Below, one piece after another: positions 10,290-22,200 of a DNA stretch of 64,000 nucleotides. The DNA is from Diploptera punctata (lineage: Eukaryota; Arthropoda; Insecta; Blattodea; Blaberidae), in NCBI GenBank assembly GCA_030220185.1, contig JASPKZ010007432.1:496001-560000 (forward strand), written 5' to 3'. Below the pieces are notes generated by a model, which did not search any database, was not told the origin of the DNA, and worked only from the letters and a program-made list of their open reading frames with translations. The first letter of the stretch is position 1, and each line of letters starts with the position of its first letter. The position numbers and the translations under genes were made by a program.

Positions 10290-13200
10290 CTAAAAAAATA
10301 ATAATAAAATAAAAATAAAATAAATAGATAAATACACTTCAATTAAAATATTAATATAAAAATCGATAAAATTCAAAACAGAATTTTGTTGAGTCTGAGG
10401 ATAACAAATTAAGAAGAAGAGTAACTGTACCTGCTATGATCTGGAAGCCCTAATCCTGTCTCGTTAACTGAGCTAGTTGTATCCAATGGAAGAAAACAGA
10501 AAGTGCCCCACTCTCCATTATAATAAACATTCATTACAAGGTCCTTCTCACTAAGATGTTTGTTATAGACTTTCTCACTCAAAGAAAATCTCGGTGCTTT
10601 CTTATCCAAAATGAAGACATACCTATTCACAAACAATATTTTTAATTACATTGATTTAAAATCTAATATAGACAAAAACAACTGAAGTTAATATTTAATT
10701 TTAGGAAGTTATATTTTGAGGTTATTTTAATTATATTATTTTTGGTCTGGACATCTTACCTCAATATTAATGTTGATTTGTTCTTGGAAATGTTTCAAAA
10801 CAATTCTGTTTTATCGTCAGCTTTCCCAGACATAAATAAAACCAGTCTGGGAAAGCTCACGATAAAACAGAATTGTTTTGAAACATGTCCAAGAATAAAT
10901 CAACATTAATATTGAGGTAAGATGTCCAGACCAAAAATAATATAAACAACTGAAGTATTCAGTTACTGATTTGCAGAAGTGTTATAAATTTTTATATTGA
11001 TCCATGATCACACTAAATATTCATAAGTCTTATCTTAGAGGGTAAAATTTGGACTGAATTATATTAAAAGTATAATAGTTGAAACAATAGGCAAGAATGA
11101 CTAATTCAGCTATTAAAAAAGTAAAAAATTAAATCCCCAGTTTGGGCAAAAATTGTTCTCTTTAAAAGTTAATCGGTCCTTCTGTGTGAGTGATAAATTT
11201 AAATAAAAACATCATAATAAAAAATTTAATAAAAAATATTTTCATATCTGCCAAATTCAAACAGATGAAAATCTAAAATCTGTACAGATTCCAATATATC
11301 TTCTCCGATAGTTACAAATTTCTATGTATGCAATGTTATATCAAACAACTAAAATCAAATTGGATGTTAATATTAACAGCTGGAGAAAATGCTTTAACAT
11401 CTCATAAAAGTTGCGTGTCCTCACGATACCGGTTCCAAAAGTATAGTTTTACTTCCATTTTCAGTCAAACTCCAACTGTTGTAATTTTGCCGTAAACACT
11501 GTATTCTGAACTGCTATCTGGTGTCAATTTTATGAACTTGGAGATCAAATTATTCTCATTGAGAATATAAAAATTCATGGCTTTATATTTATTCTTCTGA
11601 ATGTATACATTTTTCCAAACTATCAATTCCAAAGATTTTATAAATTTATGAAATTAGTTGCAATGACTGCAAGAAATTATATATAGGAAAAACTAAAAGG
11701 AATTTAGAAACTTGTACAAAATAATACTTTAGAAATATTAAAAATAGTGAAATTGAAAAATCGGCAAATGCAGCTCATAGTTTGCTAGAGAATCACAAAA
11801 TTGGAAGAGAAACTTCTTCTTCTTCCTTCCATGTATTAGGCCAAGGCCTGTTATGATCCTATAGTAAATTTTCCCTCCAGCATTTCATAGAACGGCCCAG
11901 AGATCTTCATCCTATTGGTATATAATTATACACATCTTTGGGAATCCGATTTGAACTCATTCTCTCAAGATGGAAGAGAAACTAAACTTTTGAAACATTT
12001 GGAGAAACCTTTAGAATTGACACTTTGGGAAAAGATATACATTCAGAAATAAATATAAAGCCATGCATTTTGATATTCATAAGATAAAAATAAAAAATAA
12101 AATGTACCTGTTGACAGGTACCATCGTCCTCAATTTCGTTAAAGTTGAACACACTCTATTGATAGTTCACCGAGAAAGAATACCAGCTAAAATTAATCTA
12201 CTGGAAGAGCTTGAAATCTTGAAACAAGTCGACAACAACTTCCTATTGAATGAAAACACACCCCAAACATACAATCCCTTATATGAGATACTTAAAAACC
12301 AGTCAGTTCCTACTGGAGATGCATCAGGATCTGCAACATCTACAGCATCTTAACTACTAGTAACACATACTCATCCTGCTGATGATGGAAGTTAACTTCC
12401 AAAAGGCCTCCAGTTAATAATATTTTACATACAACATTTTAACAAAGTTGAGGATGACAACACCTGCCAACAGGTACATTTTATTTTTTATTTTTATCTT
12501 ATGACTATTCATCTCAACGGAATTTGATATGAATTTTATTAGTATTGATTGTGATATTCCCGACGAGAATAAATTTGATCTCCAAGTTCATAAAATCGAC
12601 AGCAGATGACAGTTCAGAAGATGGTGTTAACGGCAAAATTTCAACAGTTGGAGTTCAACTGAAGGTAGAAGTAAAACCATACTTTTGAAACCGGTACCAT
12701 GAAGATATGCAACTTTATGAGTTGAGATGTTAAAGCATTTTCTCCAACTCATTCATTAATATAAATACCTCATAGTGTTACCTCCCACTTTAATTGTGAT
12801 TAAATTCATAAGGATGTTAATATGTTGATGATCTTGTAGACATTTTCCAGGCTGTTGGCTATGGTCATGAGGCTTAAAATTCCCCAACATTTCATTAACA
12901 TGTTTGTTGCATAAATTAACCTGATAGAAAATTGTGGTCACATTTGTAAATAAAGTAATTTCTGCCATATAAAATATGTATAATTCTCTGAGCTGTTAGG
13001 CCACATTCCAATTTTTCTTTCTGTTGACATTTTGCCTTAGATCTGGCCAGCATCTACAGAGCTTGTTAAAAGTTTATCAATAGCTTGTCAGTTATGGAAA
13101 ATAGTGAGCGACACAGCTTGTGAGCATATTGAACATTTAGTACATGACTGTTATAACCCCTCATCTAATCTGTGGTAGCATCTTATCTATGTGGAGATGG

Positions 13201-16200
13201 GTTTAACATTTACTAAGATTGGAGTTTTAAGTTAGAGATAACTTTAGTAGAAAAATAACATAAACTAAATTAATAATTAATAAGAAAATTAGTCATATCC
13301 CACCTTATAATAAATGATCGTCAAGCACAGTACTAAAGTTTCAAGAGGCATCCCTCTCATCTTCAGCCATCTTCACGACTGTCGAACCTCGGTCAAAATC
13401 CTCGTCTTCAAAGCTGCTATCTGGTGCTGATTTGATGAACTTGCTCGCCAGGAATTAAAAAATTCATGGATCTAAATTTGTTCTTCTGAATGTACATATT
13501 TTCCCAAATTGTCAATTCCAAGGGTTTTACCAAATGTTTTAAAAGTTTAGCTTCTTTTCAGTTTTATGACTCTCTAGCAAACTATGAGCTGCAATTGCAA
13601 TATATACAATCAGAAGAACAAATTTAGATCCATGAATTTTTTAAGTTCCTGGCAAGCAAAATTTGATCTCAAAATTCATCAAATCAGCACCAGATGGCAG
13701 CTTTGAAGATGAGGAAGTGGAGCAGGGTTCAACAGTCATGAAGATGGCTGAAGATGAAAAGGATGCCTTTTGAAACTGCAGCACCATGCTTGAAGATCAC
13801 GGAGTATGAGGTGAGATACAACTCTTTTTATTAATTATTAACTTGAAAACATCATAATGTTATTTTCCATAATTAATTTATGAATAAACTAGGTTGCTAT
13901 AACACTAAAGTAAGAATGAGAATAACATACAAAGAAATGAAAAAAATATATACCGGTATGTATTTAAAAGATAAATAAAATGAAAGTTAATTGCATTATC
14001 TTATTATTTTCCATTTCAGAGAAATTAAACACAACTTCCTATAATGAGCAGATACAAAGCTTTCAGTCTGTTTTATTAGGCCTCTTTGGCTTAATCATGT
14101 TTGAAACTAAGTTTATTTTACTAAGCTGTCAAATAGCAATAAAAAAAATTACCTGCTGCTTTTCTAAGTAACTAATAATCATGAGATTGTTGGCGTGTAA
14201 AGAGATGCAGATATAGCTCTCTTTACACACATATACCTAAGATTTCATGACAATGATCATTTGCTGAAACTGGCAATACACTTCTATCTGCTTTACCAAG
14301 AGGATCCCCTTATCAGCTGATTCTATCTATCAACATTTAAGAAAATATAGCCTATTTTAGCACAGAAGAGGTATATGAATTACCTTACATGGTCAGATCT
14401 TAACTTCCCATTTGTTTGCTGCATGATGTATGACATAACCTCCATTCCCTGAGTTTCTAATTGTGCCACAGCATACAAATGTTGGCAAGAATCAGCTTTC
14501 TTGATCTGCTGCAGCCACAATGATATACTTCCATTTAGGTGTAATATGCATGGTGTGTGCCCATTCTTTGATTCTGTCTGCAATAGAAACAAAGGAGAAC
14601 TATAATTTTCTTCTCATAGTACTCTGTACCATGACATAGAATTTTTTTTTATTGAATACACTTACTGTCAACAATGCTACACATATTTTTGTAAGCGCAG
14701 AAGTCTAGAAATATCTGAAGACATTAACTAAGAATCCAAGCTAAAGAAATTAAATTCTGGAATGGTAAATAAAACAAGGAGAGATGGAGTAAGAAATGAC
14801 AAAATCAGGGAGACATTAAATGTAGAAATATTAACAACAGACATAGAAAAAATATTAAAATGGTTTGGACATTTAAAAAATGGAAAAGGAAAGACTACCA
14901 TAAAGACTGTTAAATCTCAAGATACAATGAAAACAACCACAAGGTAGACTACAAGAAAGATGGATTAACCAGACGAAGAAAAATTTTCAAAAAAAGAAAG
15001 ATATGACTGAGAAGAACTAAAAAGAAGGAAAGCATGGGAAGATAAAGATGGTTGGAGGCATATTTGGAATCGACCTTCCAAAAGGAGGACATGATAATAG
15101 GATGATGATGATGATCTAAAACTATGATTGTTCATTTAAACAAAATTAAAAACATTCTTGAATTATTTTGACTCATGGTATTTCGGCCAGTATGGGACCG
15201 GTGCCCACCCAGCATCGTGAGGCAATTGGGTAGCTACAATAAGTAGCGGCTCCAGGTTGAAGAACCAGCTATAACGGCTGGGGGACTCGACATGCTAACC
15301 ACATGTCACCCCTATACTGGCTGTTGATCATCTACCTCTGTGATTGACACATGTGGATGTGAAGGGCCAGCAGCCGGCTGGTAAAAAGGCAACCGCTGAA
15401 AAGAGGAAAGACCCTCAATCGGAATCGGAATTATTTTGATTACTTTGATATTACTTGATCCTTATTTTTTATCTGATATAAAAGGCTTGTTTGATGTTAT
15501 ACAGGATGAGGCATAAATACCTGATGATTTTAAAAATTATTCAACCGATGGAAAGATCAGTTTTTGTAGTCGCAGAACGGGCATCATCACCCAATACTGC
15601 ATTCGGAAGAAGAAGAAGAAGAAGACTTTGATATTACTTGATCCTTATTTTTATCTGATATAAAAGGCTTGTTTGGTGTTATACAGGATGAGGCATAAAT
15701 ACCTGATGATTTTAAAAATTATGTTAATACCGTGAACTAAATACTTAAAAGGCTAAAGAACCATGTATAAAATTGAAGAAGCTCAAGGTAAACACATTGT
15801 ATTACAGTAGGTACCGTCACATGTGGGATTACTGGGTAATGAACGAGCAGACTTCTTAGCAAAGAACAGCTCCAAAATCAGACTAAGAACAACAAAAGAG
15901 ATATCCCTACAAAGAAGACAACAGGAGCTAAATCAAAAAATACATTTCAAAAGAAGAGAACAGAATATAAAAGATCTTGAAAATAAGAAATATGAGGATA
16001 TAGCGAAACATGCTGAAGCAATAAAACACCTAATGTTTTTATTATTAATTTAACACATCTCATCAAATGATAAATTAAATTTGAAGAGAAAATGTAATGA
16101 TATTTTTATTATTAATTTAACATTTCTCAATGAAAGATAAATTAAATTTGAAAATTTTTCTCTTCAAATTTAATTTATCTTTCATTGAGAAATGTTAAAT

Positions 16201-19200
16201 TAATAATAAAAATATCATTAGAAGCCTTACTAGCTTTATAAAGTAATGTTAAATTCCCAATAAATGTCTTCTTAACTAAGAAGCCGCCATTTGCAAAGAT
16301 AGAAACAATGGTTTCAAAAGCATTTGGCGATAGGGAATTACAACGTATATAAGAGAAAAATTTGCGTCTAGATCGTAACTCGCCTCGGTAGCTCAGTTGG
16401 TAGAGCACTTAGCCCGGAAAGCCAAGGGTCCCGGGTTCGAGTCCCAGTCTAGGCGAAAATTTTTCTCTTCAAATTTAATTTAGAAAATGTAATGTTTAAA
16501 TTCCCAATAAAGTCTTCTTAACCAAGAAGCTGCCATTTGCAAAGATAAACTCACAGCTTTAAGCATTTGGTGCATGAGAATTACAACATATATAAGGGAA
16601 AAATTTGCATCTAGATTGGAACTTGCCCTGGTAGCTCAGTTGGAAGAGCATTGGTACGGTAAACCAAAGGTCCCGGGATTGGGTCCCGGTCTGGGCGAAC
16701 ATTTTTCTCTTCAAATTTAATAAAACACCTCCCTAGAAGAAAAGCAGTAGCTCTCTTCAGATTGGAAACAGGCTATGGCTGTGTGGATGACCACTTTCAT
16801 AGAATGGGGATTGTCCCTAAAACTATGGGATGCTCCTTGTGTGGGGAAAATGTTCTCCTAAGCAAGAAACACTTGCTAATTGCAGGCGACTATACCCCAA
16901 CAAGAAGGACAGGAAAGACATCACAGGATTTTATTGGGAAGCAAGAGGATTAATGGGTAAACCAAGCACCAACCATTTGAAAAAAACAACACATTATTCA
17001 AATACATCTTCGACCAAGCAAATGGTGTTAAACTTATTTTAAAAACCACCAGGTGTAAAAGCAATTAGTTTATTATGAGCATTTAGCCTGAAAAATACTA
17101 GAGAAGAGACTACTGAGAATTTGTGTGTGCTAATAGTAATAATAATAATAATAATAATAATATTATATTAGGGAAGAGTGAGTTGGTTTTGGCCATCCAG
17201 CCTGAGAAAGATTAAAGTTGAAAATTGGTTATTAAATTGTGTGTGAAAAAAATTATTAGTGAATAGTGATTTAGTTTCTATAATTTGTTATATGTATTAT
17301 TTTCCATACAGTACATAAATTTCATATAATGAGAGACTAATGAATAATAATAAATAAATAAATAAAAATATGAATTTCACTAATTTTGAAAAGTTTATGA
17401 GTAAATCTGGCTTTAAAAAATTTGAAGTGTAACTTGATTTCTTTTGGCTAATGAAAGTAGAAAGTTCATCAAATAAATTTGTATCTTGCATATTAACACA
17501 TTGGTTTACAGGCTACAGAGATCTCCATGTTTAAATGTTCAGCGCTAGATGACCGGCCATGGAGATTTCTGTTTTTATATGGAATTTGATTATCTGTCTC
17601 TTGGCTCTTGAAAGAAGCATGAAAGAATTTTTTTTCATTGTATTGTACAATTTTAGTTGTCTCTTTCCCTTAAAATTTCAAACTTACAGAAAGCAGTGGC
17701 AAGATTCAGAACATCACTGTTAGGCTCCCAATCTATACAAAATTCTTCTTCTTCTTCTTCTTCTTCACTTCCTGGTTTATGCAAGAGTTGCCTGTTCCGT
17801 CTTCACTAATAGATCTAAGACCATCTCTTCCGAGGACGTCCGACATCTCTTCTTCCTCTTGGAAAATAATTGAAGATTTTATTTGGTAATCTACTTTCTT
17901 CCATTTTTTCTACATGTTCTTTCCACTGTATCTTGTTGTTAAATATCTTTTCTTTTATGGAGTAGATCTGCAGTTCTTCACGGATATCCTCGTTTCTTAT
18001 CTGGTCCATTCTAGTGCAGCCTTTTACTCTTCTTAAAAATTTCATCTCGGCTGCTTGGATTTTACTTTCTTGTTTGGTAGTGGTAATCCAAGATTCACTC
18101 CCATACATAAGGACAGGGACAGCCATTGTTTTATAAAATTTTAATTTTGTTTGTTTATGGGCTTTATTATTCAATGTTCTATTTATTGTACCACAAATAG
18201 CTTGAAACTGATGTGTTTTGTGTTCAATATCTTTATCATACCCATAGCTGATGTCACATCCTAAATATTTAAAGTGGGATACTTGTTCAATAATTTTGTC
18301 TCTAATTACTAATTTTGCACGCAGAGTATTTCTTCCACAAAATGCCATTACTTTTGTTTTACTTATTGAAATTTTTAAATTATAATCGCTACATATTGCA
18401 TTTAGTTTGTAAGCAGCCAATTGTAACAGATCTTCATCATGGTGTAGTAAGACAAAATATGGTGTAGTAAGACAAAATCATCGGCGAAAAGTAAGTTATT
18501 AATACTTGAGTTATTGTTCAATCTAAGGCCCTATTCCATTATAATTTTCCATTGTTTCATAATGTCGTCAATGTATATATTAAAAAGAGTGGGCAATAGA
18601 CTACATCCTTGTCTAACTCCTTGATTTATTAAAATTTCTTCTGACCTTTTTCCATCAGTTTTTATCACTACTTTAGTTTCTTCATATAAGCCTTGAACTG
18701 ATTTTATTAGATGGAGTGGATATCCTCGTTCCTTCATTATTTCCCACAGTATAGATCTATTTACTCTGCCAAAGGCCTTTTCAAAATCAATGAACAACAA
18801 ATATGTTGGCAGGTTAAATTCTCTTCTCTTTTCAATTAGTCTCTTTATAATAAACACATTATCACTACAGGATCTTCCCTTTCTGAACCCTGCTTGTTCT
18901 TCTTCTAAGAGTGCATCAGATATCTTCTTCAATCTATTATTTATTATTTTTGCATATAACTTATAAGTGGAGTACAATAAGCTGATACCTCTATAATTTT
19001 TACTATCTAATCTATTTCCTTTCTTGAAGAGGGATATGACTTCACCTATCTTCCAACTTTCAGGTATTTTACATGTCTTCCAACATTCGTTTATTAAGTT
19101 TAATAATCTTATTTCTGCAAATAAACCTGCATACTTTATCAGTTCATTGTTTATACCATCTATACCTGGTGCTTTTCTATTTTTCATTTCTTTCAATGCC

Positions 19201-22200
19201 TCTCTCATTTCGCTTAGAGTAATTCTGTCTATTTCTGATTTATTTTCACTTTCAGACGGGCGTTTTATAACTAATTCTTCGTCGTTACACCATAATTCTC
19301 TGTAGTAATTCTCCCATGTCTTCAGATCAATGGTATTTAGTTTTGCAGTATCTTTTTCTGTTGTATTTAATTGTTTCATTACTTTAAATGCTAACGATTG
19401 TCTGCCATGTACATCGTGCTCTATTTTGGAAATAAATCTTTCCCAGGAATCTTCATGAGCTGTTCGAGTTATTTGTTTTGCTCGATTTCTTTTTTGTTTA
19501 TATATAGTTCTAGATTCTTCAGTTTTCTTTTGTAAGTACTCTAAATAAGCTAATTTTTTGTCTCGCACAGCCTCCTCTATTTCGTCATTCCATATCTTTA
19601 ATCCTCTTTTGTTGCGAATATTTTTCTTCTTTCCTATAGCTTCATTTGCAGCATTTATAATACATGTTTTCATATTTTCCCACTATTCATTTAGATTATC
19701 ATTAATTGCTTTTCTTTCTAAGTGTTCTTGTTTTTTTTTTTTTGGTATGATTGTCTTATACTTTCTTCTTCTAGAAGATATACTTTAAAAACCTCTTCTT
19801 TTATTCTTTCTTGGGTTTTCGGTTTTTTCCATTTGGCTATTATAAGTATCGTGGCTACCAATAGATAGTGGTCTGTATATATGTCACATCCTCTATACAA
19901 AATTAAAATTTATAACTCAGACAAATACACAATATTCAAAACACCAAGACATCTATGAATGCTCACCATCTCCTCATATGTAGTAAGCTAGATAAGATCA
20001 AACAAAAAAATGGCGATACTGACAAATTGTACTGGGATGCAAAAATCTTAATGAGCAGAAACATTCAAAAAGGAAGTCATTGGTCAAAGGAGAAGAAGAT
20101 GTTAGAACATTATACAGTAGTCGGACACTAGAAATAATAACACAAATATCAATTATGTTTGTAGACTGGATGGAAGGACAAATGGCATGAATCAGGAATG
20201 CAAAAAGGCCTGGGAATATCTTTTATGAAAATCCAAGGAGAAACACCAGTAGGTAGGCCAAGAATGAGGTAAGAGAATAACATTAATCATGATTTGATGC
20301 AGGTGAATTATACAGGAAATGATTGGAAAATAATAGCTCATAATACATGAATATCTTATGTCTGCGTGGTATTGGACCTAGGTTTCATAGTACCAGAGAG
20401 TGAGTTTAATGTAGCATTCTGCTTCTCTTTATGTGTTTAACTCAAATGTATAACATCTTTTAAACAAAAATTGATAGTAAGTAACACAATAGGTATTTCA
20501 TCAAAGAAATTGAATCATTAATATGAGGTGAGTAAGGAAAAAACCAACTCATAATAATTATTAAATATATGTAAGAGATAACACTATGAGGTTTATTTTA
20601 ATTATATTTGAGTTCTATATTTAGACTCACCTCATATTTCTTGATTTCTATGCAAACTAGTTTCGTCGCTTCTTTGCAACATTCTAGATGCATTACAAAT
20701 TGTCGCACAGAAGCGACAAAACTAGTTTGCATAAAAATAAAAAAATATGAGGTGAGTTAAAACATACAACTCAAATATAATCATAATAATTAAATTGAAT
20801 CAGTTATTTACACCTCACCCCATATTTTACTCTCTCACCTATGTCATATTTTTAAGGATTTTTCTATAATTTTCAGTTGAAAACAAACAAAAACTGCAGT
20901 TGACTTTTGGCTGAAAATGAAGAAAATCTTTCAAATTATTAATGAGTTGGTTATTTTGACTCACCTCACCTCACTGGATGTTGGAATGCATCAACAATGT
21001 CATGCAAAAGCGACGAAACCTGATCTGCATAAAAATCAAGAAATATGAGGTGAGTCAAAATAACCAACTCATTAATAATTAAAATTATTTTAATCAATTG
21101 AATTGGTGTTTACTTGATGAAAATCAATATTTATTAATTCAATAAAAATAAAACGTAGTTTTATTTGATTTTCATATTTATTATATAATTCAGTGACAGC
21201 TGTTTCGGTACACTGTATCTTCTTCAGACATTATATTTGAAGAGAAAAATTTTCGCCTAGACCGAGACTCGAACCCGGGACCCTTGGCTTTCCGGGCCAA
21301 GTGCTCTACCAACTGAGCTACTGAGGCGAGTTACGATCTAGATGCAAATTATGTACATTTGGCCCAGAAAGCCAAGGGTCCCGGGTTCGAGTCTCGGTCT
21401 AGGTGAAAATTTTTCTCTTTAAATATAATTTATCCTTCAATGAGAAGTGTTAAATTAATAATAAAATCGTGAATAGAAGCCCTACTGGCTTTATAAAGTA
21501 GTGTTAAATTCCCAATAAATGTCTTCTTAACTAAAGAAGCCGCCATTTGCAAAGATAGAAGCTACGGTTTCAAGCATTTGGCACGAGGGAATTACAATGT
21601 ATATAAGAGAAAAATTTGCGTCTAGATCGTAACTCGCCTCGGTAGCTCAGTTGGTAGAGCACTTGGCCCGGAAAGCCAAGGGTCCCGGGTTCGAGTCTCG
21701 GTCTAGGCGAAAATTTTTCTCTTCAAATATAATTTATCCTTCAATGGCACAAGGGAAGTACAATGTATATAAGAGAAAAATTTGCGTCTAGATCATAACT
21801 CGCCTAGGTAGCTCAGTTGGTAGAGCACTTGGCCCGGAAAGCCAAGGGTCCCGGGTTCGAGTCTCGGTCTAGGCGAAAATTTTTCTCTTCAAATATAATT
21901 TACCCTTCAATGAGAAGTGTTAAATTAATAATAAAATCGTCAATTCTTCAGACATGTTAACAAATTATGAATTTTGTTATTACATATCAACTGATCTAAG
22001 CAACAAATTATATAATAAATACGAAAATCAAATAAAACTATGTTTTATTTTTATTTAATTAATAAAATTATTTTAGTAAAGAAGCCAGATATTATTCCAG
22101 AAATTCCAAGTAAAACTACAGTAGCAAAATTTAGACTGCTTACAGAACATGACTGACTATTTGGCCAAACATTTATATAAAATAGGAATCTACACAAATT

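Larger units (their letters stand above)
11370..12760. mobile_element. Penelope-like fold-back with two nested insertions
   Basis: Arms at about 11370-11640 (minus) and 12560-12760 (plus) are complementary Penelope-type tails. Between them a plus-strand GIY-YIG relic is readable (KLYIGKTKRNLETCTK near 11672-11720, then IEKSANAAHSLLENHK). It is broken first by a LINE tail at 11815-11970 and later by a fold-back insertion at about 12076-12510. GGTTGAGATG-type ends are eroded. Confidence 0.65.
16032..16718 (+). mobile_element. tRNA-like tandem unit inserted with 12-bp target duplication
   Basis: AATAAAACACCT at 16020-16031 is repeated at 16719-16730, bracketing 687 bp. The block starts AATGTTTTTATTATTAATTT and ends TTTTTCTCTTCAAATTT, and contains two tRNA-like modules (16382-16454 and 16625-16696), each preceded by TATATAAG-AGAAAAATTTG. 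The exact duplication proves that the array moved as one unit into an older LINE. Confidence 0.85.
15735..17040 (+). pseudogene. LINE RNase H-terminal relic split by a tRNA-like array
   Basis: The first half ends with GNERADFLAKNSSK (15838-15880), the RNase H motif that carries the last catalytic Asp, and continues to KHAEAIKH at 16029. Reading resumes at 16731 with PRRKAVALFRLETGYG and a Cys-Leu-Cys...His zinc-binding-like end. The 687-bp block between is a separate insertion with a 12-bp target duplication. The same element type appears at 22075-22345 and 33250-34370. Confidence 0.75.
21240..21960. repeat. Array of tRNA-like modules
   Basis: Four modules lie in 720 bp: 21255-21327 (minus), 21352-21404 (plus, 3' half only), 21636-21708 (plus) and 21802-21874 (plus). 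The unit spacers (TTTCTCTTCAAATATAATTTA, then an AGAAGCC...GCCGCCATTTGC block, then ATATAAGAGAAAAATTT) repeat, so this is a tandem array with one inverted member. All full copies keep A- and B-box sequences and the GGA triplet. Confidence 0.8.
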
